Part shown: positions 20,494-30,340 of the stretch, one piece after another
How positions within the stretch are numbered: position 1 is the first letter of the stretch
Layout of the letters: the number at the start of each line of letters is the position of its first letter
Origin: Gracilaria gracilis
Taxonomy: Eukaryota > Rhodophyta > Florideophyceae > Gracilariales > Gracilariaceae
NCBI GenBank assembly: GCA_030374805.1
Contig: JARGSG010000067.1
Coordinates: forward strand, 1 to 37,324
DNA length: 37,324 nucleotides
Direction: 5' to 3'
Position numbers and translations under genes: made by a program
Notes under the pieces: generated by a model
What the model saw: the letters and a program-made list of their open reading frames with translations, nothing else
Told to the model about the DNA's origin: nothing
The model's database searches: none

Positions 20494-20966
20494 GATGTGT
20501 TCGAACGGAGGAGTAAGGGAGGAAGCACCGGGCGGTCGGAGGGAGAGTGGACGGTCGGTATCACCAAACGTGCTCAGGTACACGTAGTAAGGGTACGGAC
20601 GGTCTAATAAACCTGTACGTTCAGTGCCGGTCGGTCGGTCGGTCGCGCTACTTGGCGAAGAAGACGTTCGGCAAAGGATGCTTGAGGTTTACTGCAGGGG
20701 GCCGGCGAGATCCGAGCTACAACTAAATATCGGGTCTGGGCCCCTAACTATCTACTGTACGACTGGTTCCCTTACAGTGCCACAGCCTGGCACGAGCCTA
20801 ATCGCCCACGTGTCCCACTTGTACCTTCCGTCCGTCCGTGCGGCACTCGCTCGCTATCCGTACACGTGGCTAAGCCACCATGCCGTGTATACCCCCTTCG
20901 TACGTGAACTACCGATCGGATACATCGTACAGCGCTGCTCGCGCCGTCACAACGTACTATACCACA
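20494..20966 (-). repeat. Truncated LTR of the Element 2 family
   Basis: It aligns end to end with positions ~82-553 of the Element 2 LTRs (22479-23031 and 33522-34074) with few substitutions, for example gtata versus gcaca near 20887. It ends ACGTACTATACCACA and is followed at once by satellite at CAAAATGCC, exactly as is the right end of Element 2. The missing first ~81 bp were lost at the junction with Element 1. It is best explained as the right LTR of a former second copy of Element 2. Confidence 0.88.
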
Positions 20967-22478
20967 CAAAATGCCATTTTGAGAGTGAACAATCCGAAAA
21001 CGGTGAAGATGAAGACCTTCGGACGCCAAATTGCAGTGACGGCGCATGCACACCGTGCACACGTATTGACAGGAAAACCAGGCGAATCCCACATTGGAAA
21101 CACCAAAATGCCATTTTGAGAGTGAACAATCCGAAAACGGTGAAGATGAAGACCTTCGGACGCCAAATTGCAGTGACGGCGCATGCACACCGTGCACACG
21201 TATTGACAGGAAAACCAGGCGAATCCCACATTGGAAATACCAAAATGCCATTTTGAGAGTGAACAATCCGAAAACGATGAAGATGAAAACCTTGGGACGC
21301 CAAATTGCAGTGACGGCGCATGCACACCGTGCACACGTATTGACAGGAAAACCATGCGAATCCCACATTGGAAACACCAAAATGCCATTTTGAGAGTGAA
21401 CAATCCGAAAACGGTGAAGATGAAAACCTTGGGACGCCAAATTGCAGTGACGGCGCATGCACACCGTGCACACGTATTGACAGGAAAACCAGGCGAATCC
21501 CACATTGGAAACACCAAAATGCCATTTTGAGAGTGAACAATCCGAAAACGGTGAAGATGAAGACCTTCGGACGCCAAATTGCAGTGACGGCGCATGCACA
21601 CCGTGCACACGTATTGACAGGAAAACCAGGCGAATCCCACATTGGAAACACCAAAATGCCATTTTGAGAGTGAACAATCCGAAAACGGTGAAGATGAAGA
21701 CCTTCGGACGCCAAATTGCAGTGACGGCGCATGCACACCGTGCACACGTATTGACAGGAAAACCAGGCGAATCCCACATTGGAAATACCAAAATGCCATT
21801 TTGAGAGTGAACAATCCGAAAACGATGAAGATGAAAACCTTGGGACGCCAAATTGCAGTGACGGCGCATGCACACCGTGCACACGTATTGACAGGAAAAC
21901 CATGCGAATCCCACATTGGAAACACCAAAATGCCATTTTGAGAGTGAACAATCCGAAAACGGTGAAGATGAAAACCTTGGGACGCCAAATTGCAGTGACG
22001 GCGCATGCACACCGTGCACACGTATTGACAGGAAAACCAGGCGAATCCCACATTGGAAACACCAAAATGCCATTTTGAGAGTGAACAATCCGAAAACGGT
22101 GAAGATGAAGACCTTCGGACGCCAAATTGCAGTGACGGCGCATGCACACCGTGCACACGTATTGACAGGAAAACCAGGCGAATCCCACATTGGAAACACC
22201 AAAATGCCATTTTGAGAGTGAACAATCCGAAAACGGTGAAGATGAAGACCTTCGGACGCCAAAGTGCAGTGACGGCGCATGCACACCGTGCACACGTATT
22301 GACAGGAAAACCAGGCGAATCCCACATTGGAAACACCAAAATGCCATTTTGAGAGTGAACAATCCGAAAACGGTGAAGATGAAGACCTTCGAACGCCAAA
22401 TTGCAGTGACGGCACATGCACGCCGTGCACACGTATTGACAGGAAAACCAGGCGAATCCCACATTGGAAACACCAAAA
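20967..22478. repeat. 137-bp satellite array, 11 units, with 4-unit higher-order pattern
   Basis: 1,512 bp equals 11 x 137 plus the 5-bp CAAAA. Each unit begins CAAAATGCCATTTTGAGAG. Unit variants are marked by gaagaccttcgg versus gaaaaccttggg, by accaggcg versus accatgcg, and by ggaaacac versus ggaaatac. Units 1-4 and 5-8 carry the same order of variants, giving a 548-bp higher-order repeat present twice; units 9-11 are variants of the first type. Two further units lie at 34075-34380. No spacer sequences occur between units. The array is interrupted by Element 2. Confidence 0.95.
22474..22478. repeat. Target site duplication of Element 2, left copy
   Basis: CAAAA, identical to 34075-34079 on the other side of Element 2 and equal to the uninterrupted satellite sequence. 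The usual Ty3/gypsy duplication is 5 bp. Confidence 0.85.
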
Positions 22479-23031
22479 TGTGATATAGTACGTATCGGGA
22501 GAAAACCCGAAGCGGTCTTGAGAGCGGGAATCTCCGTAGCACTCGAGGGAGTGACTGTAATGTGTCCGAACAGAGGAGTAAGGGAGGAAGCACCGGGCGG
22601 TCGGAGGGAGAGTGGACGGTCGGTATCACCAAACGTGCTCAGGTACACGTAGTAAGGGTACGGACGGTCTAATAAACCTGTACGTTCAGTGCCGGTCGGT
22701 CGGTCGGTCGCGCTACTTGGCGAAGAAGACGTTCGGCAAAGGATGCTTGAGGTTTACTGCAGGGGGCCGGCGAGATCCGAGCTACAACTAAATATCGGGT
22801 CTGGGCCCCTAACTATCTACTGTACGACTGGTTCCCTTACAGTGCCACAGCCTGGCACGAGCCTAATCGCCCACGTGTCCCACTTGTACCTTCCGTCCGT
22901 CCGTGCGGCACTCGCTCGCTATCCGTACACGTGGCTAAGCCACCATGCCGTGCACACCCCCTTCGTACGTGAACTACCGATCGGATACATCGTACAGCGC
23001 TGCTCGCGCCGTCACAACGTACTATACCACA
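22479..23031 (-). repeat. Element 2 3' LTR (553 bp)
   Basis: It begins TGTGATATAGTACGT and ends ACGTACTATACCACA, an inverted terminal arm of 15 bp with one mismatch. It contains a (GGTC)4 run near 22693. It differs from the 5' LTR at 22507, 22508, 22530, 22547, 22572, 22583 and 22599 and is identical from 22600 to 23031. Confidence 0.95.
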
Positions 23032-23044
23032 GACCCCCCTTCTT
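23032..23044 (-). other. Polypurine tract, Element 2
   Basis: On the minus strand AAGAAGGGGGGTC lies directly before the 3' LTR. It confirms the minus orientation. Confidence 0.7.
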
Positions 23045-24003
23045 AAAGTACACTTCGTCCTCGAAGTGTCCGAATGGGTGTGAGCATCGCACTCTATCGT
23101 CCCCACGGTCAAACAAGGCCACCGTTCGCCTTCTTTCTTGAAAATGGCCCGCCAGGGCCGGGGCGAAGCCATGCCAAAATCCTAGGAACGTACGTGCGAA
23201 ACGGAGCACAAATCAACCACGGGAAGGGGCGGTGCGGTCCAGTGGTCCGTGTAGGGAACGGTACGACCAACACAGCCGTACGGGCGAGTGGCTAGGGCCG
23301 TGATGGCGTGTGCGAAAGGACGGGCGGACACGCGCATGGCTCTAGTGAACGAGTGGTTGGAAAGGGTGGCGGCAATATTGGCGCCAAAACGTTCAGTCGT
23401 GCCGGGGTGTCTGGATGATTCCGGTGCGTGTAAGTTCCGCACGGAGCCAGGGGCTGCGGTTTCCGTACGTAAGGGAGCGTTCGAACACTCGGAAGGGTCG
23501 CCAGAGCGTACGAAGCGAGCCAATTGTTGACGCGTTGACGGGAGCGGTGGCATCCGCTGGGCAACCGAACGTAGGAGTCGGGATTGGGGACTGAGCTCGG
23601 AGCCAGAACGGACACGGAGTACTGTCGACTCAGCACGAAGCGGTGGGGACGTGTAGTGAACCGACCGAAGTGGGTCGACGGGTCACCGTGGCGGACGAGC
23701 GAGGCAGACAACGACAGAAGAGAGGACAGGGTGCTGGTGGGGGGTGGTTCGCGTCGGGCAAAGTGCGAACACCGCGCGTCATACGAGCGGTGCTAGACTC
23801 ATTCAAAGGGAGAGGGTGACAGTTCCGCGTTGTCAGCGCCCGTTCGGAATAAATTAATGCGGCCGTGGCTTCGATAAGTGCACGTGGCACTGCGACGCGG
23901 GCGCGCATTACGTATAAGTCCGAAAGAGTCGCCATTCCCCCGCGGGAGGTGCATCGTCGTGGGTCAAGCCCGTATAAGAGCGCGCGCTCCCTCTCCGTTC
24001 ACC
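23045..24003. other. Upstream region of the Element 2 antisense gene
   Basis: About 960 bp between the PPT and the accessory gene start. Open frames here are short, mutually overlapping and without motifs. It is the natural place for the promoter of the plus-strand gene, and its last 100 bp hold two TATA-like boxes. Confidence 0.5.
23913..23978 (+). promoter_or_regulatory. Two TATA-like boxes before the antisense gene, Element 2
   Basis: CGTATAAG occurs at 23911-23918 and again at 23971-23978, 60 bp apart, on the plus strand ahead of the ATG at 24004. The first would place transcription start near 23940 and give a leader of about 60 nt. The second is so close to the ATG that it would start transcription almost at it. 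Element 3 has TATAAG upstream of its homologous gene too. Confidence 0.5.
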
Positions 24004-26392
24004 ATGTCGGAGCCATCACCAGGTCATTCCGCCAGAGGCTCGAGCAGTATGGCGAGCAATCCGGGCGGGTCGAATAACCCGAATCAGCCGAGCGGAGAAG
24101 CCGCGGGGGTCGCAAATGCCGATGCCGTTTCGTTCGGTACCGTTACCGGGTCAGCAGTATGATCACCGCCACCGTCGTGGGTTCCAGGCTCCGCGTCGTA
24201 CGAAACAGGTTCCGATGTCCGTGACGGAATACACCCGAACCAGTGCGGAGTACTTTGACGCTCTCAGGTTCACTGAGATCCCGACGTCCTTGCCACTACG
24301 GGATGTCGCAAGTCGTAACCCGAAACGTACGAACATGGAGGCGTGGCAGGCACGCTGGAATCATCTGCCTGGTATTACCGGTCGTTCTGACGAGCGTACG
24401 TTCGGCCGAGCAGACATGCCTTTCCTCCGATGTCCGGAGGAGAAGGAGTACCAGACCAGGCTTCAACGCCTTATGCATCGTTTCGATTCCGACCGGAGCT
24501 TTCCACCTGCGGACGGTAATCCACTCGCGTTGGTGATGTTCGAACCTCCGTACGACGAGTTGTACTGGCTGAATCGTCCGCGCTGGGGCAGCAACGCTGC
24601 AACAGAAGCGCGCATCCGTGCGTCCCAGAAGTACTTCTACGCTTGGCACAACGTTGAGTTCTTCGATGTGCCGGCGAATCGACGTCCGTCCGTGTACTAT
24701 AGGATGACCGAGTCGTGGTCCTCCGTCGACGTCGCGCGCAACCTTTCCGTTCCGACGCCGCCGGTGGTGGCGTACCACTCCGGGGAGTTGATGGTTCCCG
24801 GGGAGATGAGCCGTGTCGTACTGCAGGTGCTGTACGCCGAATGGGCGGTGTTCGCCTTCATGGCTTTCTTGCAGGCCGCTTCGGACGGCATTGAGGTGTT
24901 CACCCGTGCGGCAGATGATAGACTGTACCACAAGGATGGGTAGCCCCAGTAGGGAAGGTTGTTTCCGTTACCGTACAAGTTGGTCTGCATTCTGGCCGAG
25001 ATGGGTTTGCAGAACATTCTCCGCGGTACGATATACCCGGCCGACGTGGGGGAGAAGCTCCTTCAGTACGCGTTGGAGACCGACTGGGATCAGACTCCGG
25101 GCTTCTTGTGGTATGACTACCGTGCCGATACGTTTCCGGAGATGCCCCCCTCAGGTACTGGGGCAGCGCTAATCGTTCGCGCCGTCCTACCGTCCGGTCG
25201 TTTGCCGCCGTGGCCGTTCTCGCAAAAGGCCAACTACTTCCCGCACGGATACATGGAGGCAGAGTTCGAGGCCGTTCCAGCGGTGCCGGCGGCTCCGCCA
25301 GCGCCGAAGCACGAAATGGGAGTGCAGACGGACGCCGTCGAACCGACTCCGCCTGCAGAACCGGAGGTTGTCGAAGTACCGGTACGGATGGAAGCTGGCG
25401 AGCAGGTCTGCATTGCCGGTAAACGTTTGGACGAGATGGGCTTCGACCTGTCCGTGCCCGACACGGCGACGGCTTTCGCAGCCGTGCGTGCGGTCTGTGT
25501 TCCAGCCGGGGAAGAGGAGCCGCCACACATAAGGTCAGCTCTGTTGGCCGCTCGTGGATGGTTACGCCGTGCGGTCAATGCTGAGGCTGCGCTGCGCGAG
25601 CAGGCGCAGGCCCAGATTGACCTTTTGCGTTACCTCCGCGACCACTGCTTGGCTGTGCTCCAGAAGTACGAGGCGGCGACGGTCGCAGGGATTGGTCCCT
25701 CTTCACATCCGGGCGGTGGGTTACGAACAACTGAGGCTCCTGAGGTAGAGGAGCTGCTGGACCGTACGTACGAAGGGATTCAGGAGCAGGTGGACGCGGA
25801 ACGCCAGGTTCATCAGATCGTAGCGAACATTAGGAAGGTGAACCGTTCCATGTTTCGCGGCACCGCGTTGCGTGCGCCCACCCCACCAGGAACGCCAGAG
25901 CCCGTTCCGGAACTTGCGGAAGCAGCCGTAGCGGACGACGTGGCGGGAGAAGTGGTGCTTGTTGAAGCCGTCGATGCAGCGGCTGTTCCCGCTGCTAGCG
26001 GTGCGGCGGGGACAACTGATGCCGCTGAGCCGACAGAGGCTGCGGATGTCGCGATGACATCTCCGGGCGGTCCTGCAGACGCTGCTGTAGCTTCCGGGGC
26101 GGTGGCTACCGACGAGGATGAAATCCGCCCTGGTCCTGCGCCGTCATCGACTGGCGAACCGAGTGGACGAAGGACTGTAGTTCCCAACACGCCCTGGCCA
26201 GGTACCTCGGCTCCGTTCCAGCCGTCGAAGCCGGCCGGTATTACCAAGAACGTAACGCGTGGCGCTTCTGTGTCCGGTCGTGGGTTCCGTTCGGGCTTTC
26301 CCACGCCCCGCGGGCGTGGCCGTGGTCGTGGTCGTGGTCGAGGAGCGACGAATACCGTACCGGCCACGAGGCGCGTAGTTAGGCGCGGTTAG
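24004..26392 (+). CDS. Antisense accessory protein, Element 2 (unknown family)
   Basis: About 795 residues, on the strand opposite to gag-pol. The ATG at 24004 is in good context (caccATGtcg). The N-terminal ~50 residues are Ser/Gly/Asn-rich. The middle ~300 are globular-looking and Trp/Tyr-rich, and include EWAVFAFMAFLQAASDG and TDWDQTPGFLWYDY (~25082). Next come an Ala/Glu-rich stretch with coiled-coil character (~25560-25850), an Ala/Pro/Val low-complexity region, and an RG-repeat tail (GRGRGRGRGRG) typical of RNA-binding tails. A frame change near GGG 24148-24150 is mended by removing one base. Two TAG stops (24941, 24950) would both be TGG after one G-to-A change each, giving KDGWPQWGRLFP. 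An AATAAA follows at 26423. It is homologous to the Element 3 gene. I do not recognise the family; it is not Gag, Pol, a known envelope protein or a transposase. Confidence 0.65.
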
Positions 26393-26422
26393 GACCGAGC
26401 GGGTAGTACCCAGAACGTTCTC

Positions 26423-26428
26423 AATAAA
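26423..26428 (+). terminator. Polyadenylation signal for the antisense gene, Element 2
   Basis: AATAAA lies 31 bp after the accessory gene stop, on the same strand, inside the 700-bp gap between the two convergent genes. It supports separate transcription of the accessory gene. Confidence 0.45.
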
Positions 26429-27094
26429 CAGCCCTGATCCTTTCGTGATTGTACTTCAGGTTCCTTTTGCGTACAAGTAGATAGGAGGCAATCCTAGTTG
26501 CCTTGGTCGTTCTCGAAAAGACGACGTTATTCGATGTCGAAAAGTGTGGTCGAACTTCCACAAACGTACGGCGAGGGCGGCGGAATGGGACTGGCGCCGT
26601 GGCGGTTCCGTGTACGTCATGGGAGCTCGCGCAGTGAGCGCTGCGCGGTAGGCGCTCCCGAAAAATTGGCAATTATTACTGCCCGGAGCGTACGCGCGCC
26701 ATGCGGTTGTCGGTATCCGATTCGGTATCCAGTAATGCACGTAAAGGCCGTGCGTGCAAGCCAAAAAACCGTTAAGTATTTTGGTCTTGCGCGCAGTCCA
26801 AATCGGCCATTGCGAGCGCCTGAAACGCCACCGTTTCGGAGTTATCGGCCAAACACTGAATCAGCGTTTTTGATACCGTACGGACAGGCAATTTCCGTGG
26901 CGATTTTTTTGATTCGCCTTGCAAGTAACCGCGGCGGCGCCGTGGTGATGCGTTCCAGGAGGCCATGCAAGTCCGTTCGGTATTGTCCAGACCGTGCCGC
27001 GCGTGTGTAACGGCGCGTGTGCGGCGCCGTCTCGCGATGCCGCGCACTGGTTTCTCGTAGCGCGCGTGCGGTTGTTCCGTGCGGTGGATCAAGC
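26429..27094. other. Convergent intergenic region, Element 2
   Basis: It separates the end of the plus-strand accessory gene from the end of minus-strand pol. The frames present are short and unlike the flanking proteins. No further signal is recognised. Confidence 0.5.
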
Positions 27095-27874
27095 CTACTC
27101 TCCTCCCCCTCCCTGAAGTGTCGCAGAACCCGAGCGGTTTCTGCGGCGCCAATATCGGGCAATGAAGTGTTGGGGGAGGTGTTCCGGGGGTTCGTACGTA
27201 TCCTCGGCGGCAGTGTAACCGTGCCAACGTACACGGTATTCTCTTCCGTTCGGAGTGTCGCGATGTGCGACAACGCGCTCTACTACGCTCGGAACCGTTC
27301 CGGACGGCGCTGTGGGCGCTGCGTCGCTCACTATGTCGTCCGCAGTGGGTCCGTGCGGATCGGCAACAACCGGGCCACGCGTACGTTCGGATGTAACCGG
27401 TGCGGTACTCTGCCGTACGGACGGAGCCCTCGTAACACGGTCGATACTGATCGTGTTATGGATGCCGTCCTGGTCGATAGTGACGGTTGTGTCCGATGCG
27501 GAGATAACCGTGAATGGGCCAGTCGTCTTCGGCAAGAGCTTCCGATACGTACGTTCTTGGTCCGTGAGGTCTTCGTCCGTGCTCTTATAGTCCGGTCGGT
27601 CGACGAAAACTTCGTCGCCAGCAGCAAAGCTGGGTGTGTACCGTACGGTTCTATCGAAGTCCTGTTTATAGCGCTGTTGCGCGCGTGTGAGCTTCGTCCG
27701 TGCGGTCTGTAACGTAGCCTGCAGCAGTTTTAGCGTATAGCGCTTAAGCTGAGCTGCTGTAGGCTGCGTCGGAGTCGCCGGATCCAATGCCGTACTGGGT
27801 TCATCCAAAAGTACGCTCGGAGGTGTACGCGTGAGAACGACTCGGAACGGAGAAGTTCCTAACGACCGGTGCAC
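27095..27874 (-). pseudogene. pol: Integrase C-terminus and chromodomain, Element 2
   Basis: It continues pol in the same frame after a TAG at 27877-27875. It starts VHRSLGTSPFRVVLTRTPP, the conserved segment after the integrase core, passes through the GPY/F-like region (TGPFTVISASD), and ends with a chromodomain (ERVVAHRD, then YRVRWHGYTAAEDTYEPPEH) near 27250-27120. The stop that cuts it off would be CAG after a single C-to-T change, since relatives read Q at that place (compare NTQVHRTTG in Element 1). The chromodomain aromatic residues are intact. Confidence 0.85.
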
Positions 27875-28759
27875 CTACAGGTTGTAGCCGTACGTTAAAG
27901 GTTGTACGTACGCGTGCCACGTCCTCTGGTGGTCCGCAACGTAATGGCGTAGGCGCTCCACGAGTGTCTTATTGAACCGTTCGGCCTGCCCGTTTGTTTG
28001 CGGGTGATACGCAGTGGTGAGTACGTGTTTGGTACCCAAAGCGGAACACACTGTCTCGAAGAACTTTGACACAAACTGCGGTCCGTTATCGGTCAACATG
28101 TAGTTCGGTATTCCGTACGGATAAACCCAGTGTTCGAGGAACGCTTTGGATACAGCTGGTGCTGTGGTAGACCGCATTGGTATTGCACGAGCCAGCTTGC
28201 TGAACCGATCGGTCATTACCAGTTTGTACTGGTATCCGTTTAGGGACTTCGTAAATGGGCCTACAATGTCCATGGCGATGAATTCCAGGGGACCGGCGGC
28301 AGGGAACAGCTTCAGCAGCTTCTGCGAGCGGAAGCGGGTTCCTCGCGTAGCCGGGCACGTGCGGCAATCCCGTACGGTCTGGAATACGTCGTTGGCCATG
28401 TTGGGCCAATAGAAATCCCGACGAAGGCTCTCGTACATTCGGGTAGCGCCTGGGTGTCCGACCGTGCGGGGGTAATGTGCCAAATAGAGGACGCGTGGCT
28501 GCAGCGACGCAGGTACGACTTTCTGGACGGCACCGTCTAATGGAGCCTTACGTACAATGAGCCCGTGTCGGTCGACGTCGAAGAGGGTGACACCGTTACC
28601 GATGTCCTTCCGTACGGACTCACAGAAAGCGTCCGTTGCTTGTTCGCGGACCAGTTCCTCGATGGTGAGTGGTATGGCATTGGTGTCCTCTGCCGGGACT
28701 GTGAGGACTTCGGGAAGTCCCGGGGCTGACCGTTCGGATCTAGGCCAGTCGACGCACAC
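27875..28759 (-). pseudogene. pol: Integrase core, Element 2
   Basis: In frame with RNase H but separated by a TAG at 28762-28760. It contains the HHCC zinc module (AHYPRTVGHPGATRMYESLR, then CRTC) and the catalytic residues in AMDIVGP, LTDNGPQF and GQAERFNK, so the D-D-E triad is intact. It ends LTYGYNL before the next stop. Confidence 0.88.
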
Positions 28760-29675
28760 CTAAGTGTACTCTGTTCCGTCAACGGAGATGTTGGCCACTA
28801 AATAGCCATTTTCCGTATGGTCCTCAACGAACAAGCAGGGAACCTCGTCGTCCAGCGGAGTATTGTCTTCGCCGTCCGTACGTATTCGGGAAAGGGCGTC
28901 CGCGGCCTGGTGTTTTATTCCCGGGCGGTGAATGACGTCGAAGTCGTACTCCATTAGGCGAAGTCGCCAGCGTGCCAATCGTCCAGAGGCGTCCGCTAGG
29001 TTGAGCAACCACCTCAGAGAGTGGTGATCCGTTCGGACTGTAAATCTCTGACCCTCTAGGTACGGTCGGAGGTGTAGGATGGCCCATACGACGGCCAAGC
29101 ATTCCCGCTCGGTCGTAGAGTAGCTTCGCTCCGCCTTGGTTAAGGAGCGACTCCAGTATCCGATTGGAAAGAGCTCACCGTCTGGCTGCCTCTGAAGCAG
29201 CGCACACCCTACCTGACTATCACACGCGTCAGTATCCAGTACGTACGGACATCCTTGTTTCGGGATGGCCAGTATTGGGGGACGGATGAGACGCTGTCGG
29301 AGTTCGTCAAATGCCTCATATTCCGTATCGGACAGCGTTTCGAAGCTCGTGGGTTGTCCTTTTTCCAGCTTGGCGTTCAGCGGTGCCGCTATTCGTGCGA
29401 AATTAGGAACGAACCGTCGAAAGACGTTGCAAAGTCCCAAGAACGATCGGAGCTCCGTCTGGTTCCCTGGGGGCTTGGCCTGCTTGATAGCGTCCTGAGT
29501 CTTGGTAGATACCTGCAGCTTTCCCGGACGGATAACATGTCCCAGGTAGTCTACGGTGCCGCAGAAGAAGTGGCATTTGTCCAGTCGTAGAGTAATACCA
29601 GCCGTCCGGAGCATTTGTAGTATAGTCCGTACGTGCTCGTAGTGTTCCTCGACCGTTCGGGAATAGATAATCACA
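28760..29675 (-). pseudogene. pol: RT C-terminal part and RNase H, Element 2
   Basis: It begins just after the damaged active site (DVIIYSRTVEEHYEHV), includes the conserved YLGHVIRPGKL and FLGLCNVFRRFVPNF of Ty3/gypsy RT, and then a complete RNase H domain (DTDACDSQVGCALL, TDHHSLRWLLN, QAADALSRI). It ends at a TAG at 28760-28762 that would be CAG after one C-to-T change. The frame differs from that of the RT N-terminal part because of a deletion at about 29676-29681. Confidence 0.88.
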
Positions 29676-30340
29676 TCATACCAGAGCGTACTGCCATTTG
29701 ACTCTTGATAGAATGATATCAAGAGCGCGTTGGAACGTAGCCGGTGCGTTCTTGAGTCCGAATGGCATTCGTACGTATCGGTAAAGGCCCATGTGGGACG
29801 TGAATGTAGTCTTATCCCGGTCGGACTCGTCTACTTCAGTTTGCCAATACCCACTGTTGGCGTCCAGTGTGGAGAATATCCGTGCGTCTCCGAGTGAGTC
29901 AATGCACTCGTCCATGCGTGGCAGCGGATAGGTAACCCGTGCGGTCACAGCGTTCAGGCGTCGGTAGTCGACACAGAAGCGGAGGCTTCCGTCCTTCTTC
30001 TGAGCGAATACGACCGGACTGGCCCACTCTGCTGCCGAAGGCTCGATCACTCCCGCCGCCAGTTGCTTCGTCACTTCCGTGCGTACTAACTCTCTCCGTG
30101 CGGGTCCTGCTCTGTATGGCATTTGGAATGTGGGTTTCGTCCCTGGTTCCAGATGTATACGATGCTTGGCGGCCGAGATTTTGCCCAAGTGGCCGTCCCA
30201 CATGTCCTGAAAAGGTCGGAGAAGTTCAAGGACTGCCTTCCGTTCGGATTCGTATTCAGGGCTGATTTGCACACCCTGGGCCCAGTCTTCTTTGCTAGAG
30301 AGTCCGTTCGGGCTTACACTTCCACCCTTCGGTACCACTC
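29676..30340 (-). pseudogene. pol: RT N-terminal part, Element 2
   Basis: It runs from the frame change in the C7/G7 run (30340-30346) to a TGA at 29678-29676. It contains FCVDYRRLNAV, LDANSGYWQ and MPFGLKNAPATFQ, the standard RT fingers and palm motifs. The reading ends KWQYALV at the point where YLDD should follow. The sequence there is consistent with loss of 8 nt that removes Tyr-Leu-Asp of YLDD, so the polymerase centre is destroyed. Confidence 0.88.

Noticed and set aside
20967..22478. CRISPR-like direct repeat array
   Set aside because: The units are contiguous 137-bp repeats without unique spacers, in a eukaryotic setting; this is a satellite.
20772..22648. Three overlapping minus-strand frames of more than 550 residues
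   Set aside because: They are repeat translations of the 137-bp satellite in rotating frames and run into the LTRs; no domain is present. The plus-strand 97-99 residue frames repeating every 137 bp are the same artefact.
24004..26392. An envelope gene for the antisense protein
   Set aside because: Retroviral env is on the same strand as gag-pol and has a signal peptide and a C-terminal membrane anchor; neither is visible, and the RG-rich tail argues against it.
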